Shown: one piece after another, positions 26,231 through 36,205 of the stretch
How positions within the stretch are numbered: the first letter of the stretch is position 1
Layout: the number at the start of each line of letters is the position of its first letter
From: Methanocella arvoryzae MRE50
GTDB taxonomy: Archaea > Halobacteriota > Methanocellia > Methanocellales > Methanocellaceae
DNA length: 64,000 nucleotides
Direction of reading: 5' to 3'
Assembly: GCF_000063445.1 (NCBI RefSeq)
Contig: NC_009464.1
Location: forward strand, 1,426,001 to 1,490,000
Notes under the pieces: model-generated
Seen by the model: the letters and a program-made list of their open reading frames with translations, nothing else
Told to the model about the DNA's origin: nothing
The model's database searches: none
Translations under genes and position numbers: made by a program

Positions 26231-28669
26231 CTAGGGCTTGAACCTGTTCAGCAGCAGCGAGTTCGAGACGACCGACACTGAGCTGAAAGCCATGGCGGCC
26301 GCAGCTATGATCGGGTCTAGCTGGATGCCGAACCATGGGATGAGGATGCCGGCCGCTATTGGTATGCCGATGATGTTGTAGATGAACGCCCAGAAGAGGT
26401 TCATGCGGATCGTCTTGATGGTCGCCCGGCTGAGCTTGATCGCCGTGAGTACCCCCCGCAGGTCGCCGCTCATCAGGGTGATATCGCTGGACTCTATGGC
26501 TACGTCCGTGCCGGTGCCGATGGCGATGCCCGCGTCTGCCTGGGCGAGAGCGGGTGCGTCGTTGATGCCGTCGCCGACCATGGCCACTGTTTTGCCCTGC
26601 GCCTGCAGCTTCTTCACTTCGCCGGCCTTGTCCTGGGGCAGCACTTCGGCCAGTACATTAGTGATCCCTGCCTGCTTCGCTATGGCCTCTGCCGTCCGGC
26701 GGTTGTCGCCGGTCATCATGATCGGCTCGATGCCCATCTGCTTCAGCCCGGCGATCGCCTCGACCGAGCCCTCTTTTATAGTGTCGGCCACCGCGATGAC
26801 GCCGGCCGGCTTTTCGCCTATAGCGACGTACATGGGCGTCTTGCCTTCTGCGGAGAGCCGGTCGAAGTCCGGCTTCATGCCCGAGAGGTCTATATCCTCA
26901 TCTTCCATGAGCCGGGCGTTGCCCACGAAGACCAGCGCATTATCGACTTCTGCCACTATGCCTCTGCCCGTAAGCGAATCAAACTTCGAGGGGCCGGTCA
27001 GCCCGATGCCTCGCTCTGTTGCGCCTCTGACAATTGCTTCCCCCAGCGGATGCTCGGATCCCTGTTCGGCAGAAGCCGCCAGCCGTAGCAGATCCTGCTC
27101 CGTAAAGCCGGGCTGGGGCACGACTGCGACAAGCTCGGGCTCGCCCCGGGTGATCGTGCCGGTCTTGTCCAGCACGATGGAGTTGATCTTGTAGGCGCTC
27201 TCCAGGCTCTCCCCGCCTTTGATCAAAATGCCGTGCTCCGCACCCTTTCCAGTGCCCACCATGATGGCGGTCGGCGTCGCGAGGCCCATGGCGCAGGGAC
27301 AGGCGATGATGAGGACTGAGATGAAGTTGAGCAGCGCCATGAGGAACGCCGGCTGGGGGCCGAGGAAGTACCAGGCGAGGAAGGTCAGGATCGCTATAGC
27401 GATGACGATCGGCACGAAGACTGCGGCGACCTGATCTGCGAGGCGTTGAATAGGGGCTTTGCTGCCCTGTGCCTGCTCCACCATGCGGATGATCTGCGAG
27501 AGAACCGTGTCCCGGCCTACTTTGGTCGCTTTAAATTTAAACGAGCCGGTCTTGTTGATCGTGGCGCCGATGACGTTGTCGCTCTCCTTTTTGCTCACGG
27601 GGATAGACTCGCCTGTAACCATGGACTCGTCTACGGCGGAATAGCCATCTACCACGACTCCGTCCACAGGTATCTTCTCGCCCGGCCTGACCACAACTAT
27701 GTCGCCCACCTGCACGTCCTCGACCGGGATGTCCAGCGTTTTGCCGTCCCTCTCGACCCGGGCGGTCTTCGCCTGCAGGCCCCGGAGCCTGCGGATCGCC
27801 TCGGAGGTCTGGCCTTTCGCCCTCGCCTCCAGCAGTCTCCCGAGAAGGATCAGGGCGATGATGGTTACGGAAGTATCGAAATACGTGGCGGGCATCGCTC
27901 CGCCCATCATCAGCAGGTGAGGCCACAGGGTCGCTGCCACACTGTAGATGTACGCGGCGCTGGTGCCCACGGCGATGAGGACGTTCATGTCCGCAGTCCC
28001 GTGCCTCAGAGCGGCGAAGGCGCCCTTATAGAACCGCCACCCGATCCAGAACTGCACCGGCGTGGCCAGGATAAGTCCGATCCAGTTCACCTGCTCCATG
28101 CTCAGCGAAGAAAGGCCGGGGATGTAACTCCCAAAGAACATCAGGACCATGATGATGGCGGCAACGGCGCCGCTGATGGCGAACTTGACGACGAGATCCC
28201 TCATCTCCCTGCCGCGGGATGCCCGCTCACGGTCCACGTACTCCTCGGGGGAGGGCGCTTCCGGGATCTCGTACCCTGCATCCCTGACGATCTTCCGGAT
28301 ATCGTTGACCGTGACGATCGACGGGAAATACCGGATGGTGGCCTGCTCCGTAGCGAGGTTGACCGCTGCGTCTGCTACACCTTCGCTGGACTTCAGGGCG
28401 TCCTCCACCCGCTTGACGCAGCTGGCACAGGTCATGCCCCTGACGGGCAGCGTCACCTTCTCCTCCTCGACGCCATAGCCGGCCTCCCTGATCGAGCGCA
28501 CGATGTCGTCAATGGTGATGTGGGCCGGATCGTAGACAAAGGTCGCCTTCTCTGTGGCGAGGTTTACGGTCGCGCTCTCTACGCCTTTCGTCTCCTGGAT
28601 AGCCTTCTCCACCCGGGCCACACAGGAGGCACAGGTCATGCCGGTGATCTTCAGTTCAGTCTTTCTCAT
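26231..28669 (-). CDS. copA: Copper-exporting P1B-type ATPase CopA
   Basis: An 812-residue heavy-metal ATPase. It has two N-terminal HMA domains, each with GMTCASC (near residues 10-16 and 78-84), eight membrane spans, the metal-binding ACPCAMG in span 6, the phosphorylation site [20 protein letters not shown] in the nucleotide domain and [10 protein letters not shown] in the hinge. The CPC motif with these features marks the Cu(I) exporter class. It lies 62 bp downstream of a small YHS protein in the same direction, so the pair probably forms a copper unit. Confidence 0.95.
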   Translation of the reverse strand: MRKTELKITGMTCASCVARVEKAIQETKGVESATVNLATEKATFVYDPAHITIDDIVRSIREAGYGVEEEKVTLPVRGMTCASCVKRVEDALKSSEGVADAAVNLATEQATIRYFPSIVTVNDIRKIVRDAGYEIPEAPSPEEYVDRERASRGREMRDLVVKFAISGAVAAIIMVLMFFGSYIPGLSSLSMEQVNWIGLILATPVQFWIGWRFYKGAFAALRHGTADMNVLIAVGTSAAYIYSVAATLWPHLLMMGGAMPATYFDTSVTIIALILLGRLLEARAKGQTSEAIRRLRGLQAKTARVERDGKTLDIPVEDVQVGDIVVVRPGEKIPVDGVVVDGYSAVDESMVTGESIPVSKKESDNVIGATINKTGSFKFKATKVGRDTVLSQIIRMVEQAQGSKAPIQRLADQVAAVFVPIVIAIAILTFLAWYFLGPQPAFLMALLNFISVLIIACPCAMGLATPTAIMVGTGKGAEHGILIKGGESLESAYKINSIVLDKTGTITRGEPELVAVVPQPGFTEQDLLRLAASAEQGSEHPLGEAIVRGATERGIGLTGPSKFDSLTGRGIVAEVDNALVFVGNARLMEDEDIDLSGMKPDFDRLSAEGKTPMYVAIGEKPAGVIAVADTIKEGSVEAIAGLKQMGIEPIMMTGDNRRTAEAIAKQAGITNVLAEVLPQDKAGEVKKLQAQGKTVAMVGDGINDAPALAQADAGIAIGTGTDVAIESSDITLMSGDLRGVLTAIKLSRATIKTIRMNLFWAFIYNIIGIPIAAGILIPWFGIQLDPIIAAAAMAFSSVSVVSNSLLLNRFKP

Positions 28670-28731
28670 AGCAACAGGTTAGCCTTGGCTGACCACAGTA
28701 AATTATGCACGGAAAAAAGATAAACTTGTAG

Positions 28732-28884
28732 TTACAGGCCGAGGTGAGTCTTCTGGAACACCTGCGCACACTTTTCACTGCAGAAGTACCGGTACCGCTT
28801 CTCGCCCAGCTTGAAGATGACGATGGCCCGGCTCCGGTCTACGTCTCTGCCGCAGACAGGGTCTTTCTCCGTAACGCTCTCCAT
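28732..28884 (-). CDS. YHS domain protein, 50 residues
   Basis: ATG at 28884 starts MESVTEKDPVCGRDVDRSRA, followed by YRYFCSEKCAQVFQKTHLGL. This is a complete YHS domain: DPVCG, then YFCS-x2-C. Such domains bind metals through the cysteines and are often fused to copper ATPases; here it is a free protein next to CopA and may pass copper to it or act as a sensor (inference). A TATA box (ATATATAG) about 35 nt upstream of the ATG implies an almost leaderless message. Confidence 0.88.
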   Translation of the reverse strand: MESVTEKDPVCGRDVDRSRAIVIFKLGEKRYRYFCSEKCAQVFQKTHLGL

Positions 28885-29009
28885 GATCTCAGTGTAGGCG
28901 GCACGGCTATATATCGCATTGCCGGCATCCCGGTGGAATCCGGATATTAACGCTCCTGTTCTGCGGTAGTCACTCGTCGACCGGGCCGCGGCCGCGTGTG
29001 AGATAACCC

Positions 29010-29765
29010 TTACTCAGTATAGGCGATGCTCTGCTCAGCCGTCTGGAACCCGACCGTATCGTCCCACTTGAACAGCAGCTTCAGATCAGGCAGGGTCTTC
29101 GGATCGGAGAGATCGATGCCGAAGTATTCCTTAGCGGCATTTTTGGCCAGGTTGCACATCTCGCCAGTGCAGGATGCTATGGAGCTGGCCAGATCCTCGA
29201 ACCGGGTGGAAGAGAGCAGGTACCCGACCACGAAATCACCCTGAGGAGTGTGCTGAAGGCATCTGATCGCCCTGAGCACGTCATGGTCTCGCAGCAGCTG
29301 CTCGACATCGCCCATCCTTGACTTGCCGATGTCATCGATCAGCTTCCGGAGATCGTCGGTCTTTCCCTGCCTGACGGGCGCCGCAACGCACCAGGGCATC
29401 AGGAGCATCTGCCGCTCCTCGAGGAACTCCCGCCGCTCCTCCCAGTCCATGAGCAACTCCGGCTTCGGCATGTTCTCCTCTTTCGATAAGTCGAGGCCGG
29501 TGAACTCGGCAAACCTGTCGGTCAGACTTTTAGAGCAGTCCAGATCGGAGCTGAAAATGTCTTTCAGCGTCCTGTCCAGGCTGTTCCTCGACTGCATATA
29601 GAAGACCATATAATCCCGATCGTCCGGCATGGTCTGCAGGAACACCTGGGCTTTCTGAACTCCCGCAAGCTTGAGGTGCCCGTCTATGTCAGCGCTATAC
29701 TTCTCGTTGAGGTCGTCCCAGAAGTTCTTCAGGCTGCCCAGCCTGTCGTGCTGTACAGGTAACAT
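29010..29765 (-). CDS. Hypothetical protein made of two repeated domains
   Basis: About 251 residues from ATG 29765; longer starts at 29819 and 29870 exist but a TATA box at about 29799-29806 lies inside them. Two halves of about 115 residues align. The first runs from PVQHDRLGSLKNFWDDL to FTGLDLSKEENMPKPELLMDW. The second runs from APVRQGKTDDLRKLIDDI to YFGIDLSDPKTLPDLKLLFKW. The pattern (strand, helix, DYMVFYM or DFVVGYLL strand) suggests dimeric alpha-beta-barrel units, so the protein may be a fused pseudo-dimer. Function unknown. It is divergent from the YyaL gene. Confidence 0.7.
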   Translation of the reverse strand: MLPVQHDRLGSLKNFWDDLNEKYSADIDGHLKLAGVQKAQVFLQTMPDDRDYMVFYMQSRNSLDRTLKDIFSSDLDCSKSLTDRFAEFTGLDLSKEENMPKPELLMDWEERREFLEERQMLLMPWCVAAPVRQGKTDDLRKLIDDIGKSRMGDVEQLLRDHDVLRAIRCLQHTPQGDFVVGYLLSSTRFEDLASSIASCTGEMCNLAKNAAKEYFGIDLSDPKTLPDLKLLFKWDDTVGFQTAEQSIAYTE

Positions 29766-30011
29766 GAAACACGAATCTACACTCTTTTCCGTCTGCACAA
29801 TATATCCCCCATCATACATACTATCGCCGTGAAGGTGGTACGCCACCCGATCCACGGACATCGCAGGCAAATATTAGCCAGTACCATGAGGATGATGGCT
29901 GACATCTTCATAATGCTGTGGCCAAAATCGGCCAGATTCGCGGCCTGCCCGATGGTATTTTTACAAAAAGCATACTCACGCTTTTTATCGAGGCTGCCCA
30001 TCTCTAATATT

Positions 30012-32024
30012 ATGAACAGGCTTGGGGAAGCGGACAGCAGCTACCTGCGCAGGGCGGCGGATGAGCCGATCGACTGGTACCCGTGGGGAGACGAGGCCTT
30101 CGATCGGGCGAAAGCGGAAGACAAGCCGGTACTGCTCTCCATCGGGGCAGTGTGGTGCCACTGGTGCCACGTCATGGCCCGGGAGACGTGGCATGACCGG
30201 AGCACGGCGGCGATCATCAACGAGCGATTCATCCCGGTGAAGGTGGACCGGGACGACCGGCCCGATATCGACCGCACTTACCAGGAGGCAGTACAGGCGC
30301 TCACCGGCAACGGCGGCTGGCCCCTCACCGTCTTCCTCACCCCGGACAAACAGCCATTTTATGGCGGCACCTACTTCCCCGACAGGCCCAGGCATGGGTT
30401 GCCCGCATTCAGGGATGTGCTCACAGCCATCGCCGACCTGTACACCAACGACCGGGGCAGCGTCGAGCGGATCGTGAACGACCTCACCCAGCGCTTCCCG
30501 TTTGTGTCCCCGCTGCGGCAGCCCGTCGATCCCGCCTACCTCGAAGAAGTGGTAAAGCAAATGCGGTCAGCCCACGACACCGTCAGCGGCGGCTTCGGCT
30601 CCTCACCCAAGTTCCCGTACTCAGAGGCGCTGCTGTTTTTATTACAGTACTACGAGTCCACGGGAGACAGGACCGCGTGGGAGATCGTCGACAACACCCT
30701 CAGCCACATGGCGGCAGGCGGCGTCTACGACCAGGTAGGGGGCGGGTTTCACCGGTATTCGGTCGACGCCGGGTGGAAAGTGCCCCACTTCGAGAAGATG
30801 CTCAACGATAACGCGCTGCTGCTGAACGCCTACCTCGGGGCATACCAGCTCTCCGGCAACCAGTATTACAGGCAGGTCGCCTCGGAGATCGTCGAATTCG
30901 TCTTCCGGGACTTAAGGAGAGAGCCGGCAGGGTTCGCCTCCAGCATCGACGCAGACGTGCATCACGAGGAGGGCGCCTACTTCGTGTGGGAAGAGCAGGA
31001 GATCAGAGACGTCCTCGGAGACAGGGCGGACGCCTTCATCAAGGCGTACAACGTGACGAGAGGCGGCAACTTCGAGCCCACGAAGAACGTGCTCTACCCG
31101 ACAGGCGAGACGGATAAGGCGCAGTTTGCGAAGGAAAAGAAGGCGCTGCTCCAGGCCAGGGATAAGAGGGAAAAGCCGTATGTCGACATGTCCATCCACA
31201 CCAGCTGGACGGCGCTGATGATCACCTCGCTGGCCCGGGCCTATTCAGTCTTAGGCGAGCGCCGGTGCCTGGACTACGCCGTGGAGTCTGCCAGCTTCAT
31301 CATGGATCATATGTACAGGGACGGCACGCTGTACCGGACCTACACGGACAAGCCGGTGTACAGCGGCTACCTGGAGGACTACTCATGCATGATCGAGGCG
31401 CTGCTGGAGCTATATGTAGTCACACAGGAGGCGGGCTGGCTCGACCAGGCAGAAAAACTGCTGGACGATTGCGAGGCGAAGTTCTTTGACCGGGAGCACG
31501 GCGGCTACTTCTTCGTGCAGGCGGAAGACCGGACGCCCATGATGCAGGACAAGCCGGTGACAGACTTCTCCGTCCCGGGCAGCAATCCCCAGATGGCGAT
31601 GAACCTGATCAAATTATCCAATTACCGGGATAAGCTGGAGTACATGGACCGGGCGCTCGCCCTGGTGGAGGGCTTCTTCGACCTGTGCCGGCAGTACCCG
31701 CTCGGGCACGGCACGTACTTCGCGGCGCTGGACTACTACGCTAACCCGCCGGAGATGGTCGCCATCGTGGGCCCGGAGAAAGAGGGAAGGGAGCTGGTAG
31801 ATCTGGTGAACGGCAGGCTGATCAAGAAGATCGTGATGCTCGACCACGGGCAGTACAGGCAGCGGCCGGCAGTATTCGAGGGCAGAAAGGCAGAAAATGG
31901 CAGGCCTACTGCGTACTTCTGCAAAGACCGGAAGTGCATCCTGCCGCTGACCGATCGAGAGGACATTCTGGAGATGCTGAAACGGCCCCGGTTCGGGGGA
32001 GACACAAATTCAGGATCATCATAG
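30012..32024 (+). CDS. YyaL / DUF255 thioredoxin-like and glycosidase-fold protein
   Basis: A 670-residue protein of the SSP411/YyaL family: an N-terminal thioredoxin-fold domain (AVWCHWCHVMARETW near residues 49-63) followed by an alpha/alpha-barrel related to N-acylglucosamine epimerases (GGVYDQVGGGFHRYSVDAGWKVPHFEKML, SIDADVHHEEGAYFVW). The family is widespread; the biochemical role is not settled. ATG 30012 starts at the conserved NRLGEADSSYLRRAADEPIDWYPW; the open frame continues upstream without similarity. No clear ribosome site, so a leaderless start is likely. Confidence 0.88.
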   Translation: MNRLGEADSSYLRRAADEPIDWYPWGDEAFDRAKAEDKPVLLSIGAVWCHWCHVMARETWHDRSTAAIINERFIPVKVDRDDRPDIDRTYQEAVQALTGNGGWPLTVFLTPDKQPFYGGTYFPDRPRHGLPAFRDVLTAIADLYTNDRGSVERIVNDLTQRFPFVSPLRQPVDPAYLEEVVKQMRSAHDTVSGGFGSSPKFPYSEALLFLLQYYESTGDRTAWEIVDNTLSHMAAGGVYDQVGGGFHRYSVDAGWKVPHFEKMLNDNALLLNAYLGAYQLSGNQYYRQVASEIVEFVFRDLRREPAGFASSIDADVHHEEGAYFVWEEQEIRDVLGDRADAFIKAYNVTRGGNFEPTKNVLYPTGETDKAQFAKEKKALLQARDKREKPYVDMSIHTSWTALMITSLARAYSVLGERRCLDYAVESASFIMDHMYRDGTLYRTYTDKPVYSGYLEDYSCMIEALLELYVVTQEAGWLDQAEKLLDDCEAKFFDREHGGYFFVQAEDRTPMMQDKPVTDFSVPGSNPQMAMNLIKLSNYRDKLEYMDRALALVEGFFDLCRQYPLGHGTYFAALDYYANPPEMVAIVGPEKEGRELVDLVNGRLIKKIVMLDHGQYRQRPAVFEGRKAENGRPTAYFCKDRKCILPLTDREDILEMLKRPRFGGDTNSGSS

Positions 32025-32069
32025 CTATCCTCTGTCAGCCGATTTTTTTATCGAACGAACTCCCCGAAA

Positions 32070-32190
32070 GCTCAGGGAGGCCGGGGAGTACCCGGGGGTT
32101 AGAGAGGAATTTTAAAGTGGGAGGTTTGAGAGGGTAGAGAGGTCGGGGAGGAGGTCGGGGAGTGTGGAAAGGTCTGAGAGGCTAACAGGG
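32070..32190. repeat. GA-rich GGAGGTC repeat tract
   Basis: Irregular repeats of GGGGAG, GGAGGTC and GAGAGG on the plus strand after the YyaL gene. A similar tract occurs at 60541-60693. No coding potential is believable in either. Confidence 0.6.
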
Positions 32191-32250
32191 TATTATTCTT
32201 GACTTTTCTGTTCTGATGGTGCTCGTACCGTTTACATGAAGTGTAGTCCT

Positions 32251-32566
32251 GTGAAAAATGGATATTCAGGTAGAGGCTACAAAAAATTGAAAGTTGGCCT
32301 TTTATAGGTCGAAAATACCGCCAAGCCCGCCAAGGAGCCAAGCTCGCCAAGAGATAATTTTTCATGGAACGCCAAGATACACTTTTTCATGGAATGCCAA
32401 GAGGCCAGGCACGCCAGGGACTTTTTCGATCGGAACCACACCGATCACTAAAATTATAGCTTGGCGTGCTTGGCACCTTGGCGAGCTTGGCTCCTTGGCG
32501 TGCCTGGCGGTATTTTCGACTCACACAGGGCCAACTTCAAATTTATCATAGCCTCTACCTGAATAA
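32251..32566. repeat. MITE-like element with about 100-bp inverted arms
   Basis: The left arm (about 32262-32352) runs ATTCAGGTAGAGGCTA ... GTTGGCC ... GTCGAAAATACCGCC ... GGAGCCAAGCTCGCCAAG. The right arm (about 32475-32566) is its reverse complement with scattered differences. The centre holds degenerate GCCAAG repeats. A single left-type arm recurs at about 46931-47045. No open frame lies inside. This looks like a non-autonomous mobile or palindromic family. Confidence 0.8.
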
Positions 32567-32576
32567 CAGCCCGTTT

Positions 32577-33236
32577 TTACCTCAGCCCGAGGATCCTGAG
32601 CCCTTCGAGGAGTTGATCTACCCGGATCTGCCCCGGGGCGACGGGCCGCCTCACATAGCCGTAGGTCAGGAGTGAGCCGTATACGGGGGCTACGAGTCTG
32701 GAGTGCTGGCCGAGGCTGCCCATGGAGATGGTGCATACTGGGCGCTTTGATTTTAAGGTGATTTCTAAAAGCCGCAGCACGTCGGTCATGTCTTTTGGCA
32801 TCACCGCCAGCTTGCCGATGGCGCCCTTTTCTACGGAGCGGTTGATGATGGAGAGCATCTCTTCGTTCGAAGGCGTGCGATCGAAGTCGTGGTAAGAGAC
32901 GATGGGCACAGCGTCGGTGCCCGTTATAGTAGTGAGCAGCTCGTCCAGGTTCTTTGCACGGAGTTCGAAATCTGCAAAATCAGCGTAAGGGGTCAGTTTT
33001 TTAAATAGTTGCACCCGCTCTGCGTCTGTGCCGTCGAATTCCCCGCCCTCGAACTTCGGGCGGATGGTGACGATGATCGGGCAGCCGATGTCATAGTAGA
33101 TGCTTTCGACGAGTCCCGGGCCGTCGCCTCCGACCAGGTCGACCCGGACTTCTACGACGTCCGCGCCCAGTGCAATCGCTTCTTTTGCGTCATCCTTGCT
33201 AGTTACCGATGCCACCACTTTAGGGGGAAAGTCCAT
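32577..33236 (-). CDS. aroD: 3-dehydroquinate dehydratase, type I
   Basis: A 219-residue type I dehydroquinase of the shikimate route (3-dehydroquinate to 3-dehydroshikimate through a Schiff base). Visible are EVRVDL near residues 29-34, IVSYHDFDRTPS with the catalytic histidine near 119, and the Schiff-base lysine in GKLAVMPKD near 147. The ending SLLTYGYVRRPVAPGQIRVDQL is typical. Its stop is about 10 bp from the MITE-like element. Archaea with this enzyme usually start the pathway with the ADH synthase route rather than DAHP. Confidence 0.93.
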   Translation of the reverse strand: MDFPPKVVASVTSKDDAKEAIALGADVVEVRVDLVGGDGPGLVESIYYDIGCPIIVTIRPKFEGGEFDGTDAERVQLFKKLTPYADFADFELRAKNLDELLTTITGTDAVPIVSYHDFDRTPSNEEMLSIINRSVEKGAIGKLAVMPKDMTDVLRLLEITLKSKRPVCTISMGSLGQHSRLVAPVYGSLLTYGYVRRPVAPGQIRVDQLLEGLRILGLR

Positions 33237-33399
33237 ACTACACCCGCTAGTAAAAAGCGCTCTGCATTATAAAATCATTGCCCGGCAAGTATGCTACACT
33301 CAACTTACCGATCATAAATTTTTAGATAACTATTATATGAAGTATGATAGGTAACGAAATATTTATAACATCAGGATACAACCGACTGTCGGTGAAAGG

Positions 33400-34689
33400 A
33401 TGGGTAAGCTCCCGACAGATCGAACAATAATTATCATAGCAATCTTGATTTTACTATTTGGGGCTTTTTTGGCCATTGTAGTAACACCCAGCAATCATAA
33501 TAGGCCTGCAGAAAATCAGGAACCGCTATATCACGGTAGTTTTGGAAAAGAAAACTATTCGGCAGGTCTTCCATCTATGGTTCCTCTGGCGGGGATTAAC
33601 CTGTCAATTGATAACATTCTGATAGCTAATGGGTTCGATAATATCCCGATCACCGCGCGGGTCACTGATGCCCGGGGACGCCCGGCACCGGATGGTACGG
33701 AGGTTATCTTTACTGTGGGCGGAGACGAGTGGGATGCATTTAAAAATGGCTCGTTGAGCCCTAACCCGGCTTACGTTGGCCGGAGGTCCGTGACAAATAA
33801 GACTTCTGGCGGCCTGACTACGGCATACTTTGGGTGGGTCAACTCCAGTAGCGCGGGGGATAACATGACGATTATCGCCAGTTGTGAGATGGAGCCCGGG
33901 GTAAACAAATCAATCCTCGTAACGCCGTACAAGGCATTCGCAGTTTGTGGCATAGTCGAGGATTCGAACGGCCGGCCGCTCGTAGAAAAGCCGGTTACCC
34001 TGCACCTGATGGACGGAAATGCTTCAGGCGAGAGCAGGGAGGTCTATAACGTTACGACTATGTCAAGGTCTGATCCGGGGATGGAAGGCTGGTACATATT
34101 TGATAACCTGCCGCTGTCACCAGAGGTCACTTACAGTTACCTGGATGCCCGGGCTGACGTGGGAGATGGTGTGACATATTACGGAAGGTCCGGCAACCTT
34201 TCGCTGAAATACGAAGGAGCATACAAAGTGGCCCAGACACGCATCGTATTGCAAATTCCAGATAAAGGCCCTTTTATGATACCTGAAAATAGCCACCCGG
34301 ACCCAGACTACACTAGCATCACTCTGGACATCACTACGAACAACAGCAGTGAGCCTAAGTACTATTTCTCCGGTGGCGTTCAGGACTTGAACGGGAGGCC
34401 TTATGGTAATGCGACCGTCACATTACACGTGCTGGTTACCGACTCTCCTGGCCTGGAACGAGAGCTCTATACACTGACACTGATTACCTCCTCGGACCCG
34501 CCTTACCCGGGTGCATATGCTTTCATAGTCCCGCGATATCCGAATATGACAGGTGCCTACGCTACGGCTGAAGCGACCACCCATGAGGGTATAAGAGTAT
34601 ATGGCACGTCTGACAAGGATGATCACCCGCACGTTAAATGCAGGCATATGCACGGCTTTATCATGCTGCACGGGGAAATGCCGGGCTAA
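33400..34689 (+). CDS. Secreted/anchored protein with Ig-like repeats
   Basis: A 429-residue protein with one N-terminal span (IIIIAILILLFGAFLAIVV, about 10-28) and an extracellular part of Ig-like or carboxypeptidase-regulatory-like modules: ITARVTDARGRPAPDGTEVIFTV, FAVCGIVEDSNGRPLVEKPVTLHL and YFSGGVQDLNGRPYGNATVTLHV. Each begins with the G-x-V-D-x-N-G-R-P pattern. Many N-x-S/T sites suggest glycosylation. Base use is somewhat less GC-rich than its neighbours. It is likely a surface protein; the binding partner is unknown. A TATA box (ATTTATAAC) lies about 35 bp upstream. Confidence 0.7.
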   Translation: MGKLPTDRTIIIIAILILLFGAFLAIVVTPSNHNRPAENQEPLYHGSFGKENYSAGLPSMVPLAGINLSIDNILIANGFDNIPITARVTDARGRPAPDGTEVIFTVGGDEWDAFKNGSLSPNPAYVGRRSVTNKTSGGLTTAYFGWVNSSSAGDNMTIIASCEMEPGVNKSILVTPYKAFAVCGIVEDSNGRPLVEKPVTLHLMDGNASGESREVYNVTTMSRSDPGMEGWYIFDNLPLSPEVTYSYLDARADVGDGVTYYGRSGNLSLKYEGAYKVAQTRIVLQIPDKGPFMIPENSHPDPDYTSITLDITTNNSSEPKYYFSGGVQDLNGRPYGNATVTLHVLVTDSPGLERELYTLTLITSSDPPYPGAYAFIVPRYPNMTGAYATAEATTHEGIRVYGTSDKDDHPHVKCRHMHGFIMLHGEMPG

Positions 34690-34709
34690 AAAGTCACAGG
34701 CCTGATAAG

Positions 34710-36164
34710 TTAGAACTTATCATCCTGGAGGTACGTGCGATGGAACCGTATCGCCAGCTCGGCCTTCTTTAACTCAGCCTGTAAATATCCGGCGTGATCG
34801 AGCAGGGAAACAAGCCCACGATCGACGATGGTGTGCAGGATGGATTCGGCGTCCGTACCGACGACAGTGATATCGCCGTTTTTGGCGTAGATCCTGCCGC
34901 CGTCGATCCAGATGTTGAAGCTGCCTCTGGGGTCGAGCTGGATCTTGTGTTTCTTCGCCTCTACGAGCGTGCCCGGCTCGACGATGTCCCGGCGGGGGCG
35001 CTTTTCCTTGATGACTAAAAGGTCGATTCCGAGGTCTTTGGGCGAGCCTTTGCGGTGCTTCGCCAGCGCCATCATCATGCAGGCTTTCTTCAGCTCTTCC
35101 GCTCCGCCAGCCGATTTCTGGCTGGCCTCGGTGGTGAAGAGCACGCTGGCGCCCACTTCCATGGCTATGCCGGCGAGCATGGCGTTGACGCCGATGGAAT
35201 CTGCGTCCATGAGCTCGGTCACGTTGCCCGCGCCGAAGAAGATGGGCACGTCGGGGTAGAGCCTATGGAAGTCCCGGTACCGGCAGACCGCCTCTGCCAC
35301 GCCGTGTCCTATCGGGGAGAGTACGGGATCGGCGAGTATATGCTTGACACCCAGCTCTCTCGCCCGCTCGACGTTCCGGATGAGGCTGCCGAGGGACTCG
35401 TCGTCCGGGATGACTACTACGGGTATGTCCTTCTTCGCTACCAGCGGAGCAATCCTCTCCATGTTGGAGCCTTCCAGGCTCAGGATCAGGTTTGCGCCCG
35501 CTTCGATGCCGGCCTCGAGGTACTCGGGGATGAGGGTGTCCACGCTGATCGGCTTGAAGGTCGCTGACCTGGCGACCTTGACCGCGTGCCTGACCGCGTC
35601 CGGGCTGGACTCCAGTGGGATGCCGAGGTCGATGATGTCGGCCGAGGCGTAGGAGTCGATCTTCCTGATGAGGTCCACGTCCGACAGCCGGGTGGCGTCC
35701 ACCACTTCGGCCATGACCTTCATGGTCGATCCTCCCCCGACCTTGACGCCCTTCAGCATGAAGGCCGGCTCAGCGTCTGCCTCTATGCGCTCGAAATCCT
35801 TGAGGGCGGAATCCCGCTTGACGTCCGAGAGCAGCTGGCAGGCGGATATCTTGTGGGAGAACTCGATCTTGTCCGCATATTTTAGGGCCAGGGGAATGTC
35901 ATAGGCGTGCTTGGGGCCGAGCCTGATTTTGACGCCCAGCTTCTCCTCCAGCTTAGAAAAGTCGGAGCCACACAGGCCCGTCACTAAGATGAGGTCGTAG
36001 TCGTCCTTTTTATCGGCAATCAAAGGCTCGAGCAGCTTAGGCGTCACGAAGGCGGCGACTCCCACGTCGGCCATGATTACATCGACAGCAACTGTACTGG
36101 CAGATGCCGCAGCCTCTTTCACCACGGGGTAGGCAAGCCTTCCGGTGACCAGCAATACACGCAT
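34710..36164 (-). CDS. Archaeal dihydropteroate-synthase-like protein
   Basis: A 484-residue protein of the archaeal DHPS-related family (TIGR00284-like). The central pterin-binding TIM barrel shows DIIDLGIPLESSPD, GANLILSLEGSN, KHILADPVLSPIGHG and FFGAGNVTELMDADSIGVNAML. The N-terminal MRVLLVTGRLAYPVVKEAA and the C-terminal DUF4346-type domain (DPRGSFNIWIDGGRIYAKNGD) are specific to the archaeal form. A role in methanopterin assembly has been proposed for the family; it is not proven. It is convergent with the surface protein before it. Confidence 0.88.
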   Translation of the reverse strand: MRVLLVTGRLAYPVVKEAAASASTVAVDVIMADVGVAAFVTPKLLEPLIADKKDDYDLILVTGLCGSDFSKLEEKLGVKIRLGPKHAYDIPLALKYADKIEFSHKISACQLLSDVKRDSALKDFERIEADAEPAFMLKGVKVGGGSTMKVMAEVVDATRLSDVDLIRKIDSYASADIIDLGIPLESSPDAVRHAVKVARSATFKPISVDTLIPEYLEAGIEAGANLILSLEGSNMERIAPLVAKKDIPVVVIPDDESLGSLIRNVERARELGVKHILADPVLSPIGHGVAEAVCRYRDFHRLYPDVPIFFGAGNVTELMDADSIGVNAMLAGIAMEVGASVLFTTEASQKSAGGAEELKKACMMMALAKHRKGSPKDLGIDLLVIKEKRPRRDIVEPGTLVEAKKHKIQLDPRGSFNIWIDGGRIYAKNGDITVVGTDAESILHTIVDRGLVSLLDHAGYLQAELKKAELAIRFHRTYLQDDKF

Positions 36165-36205
36165 ACAGAAGTGTTATATTGCGCCAGACAAAATAAATAA
36201 CTGTT

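Noticed and set aside
32300-32540. Coding frames within the MITE-like element
   Set aside because: Frames exist in several phases and depend on GCCAAG repeats; none is kept in the solo arm.
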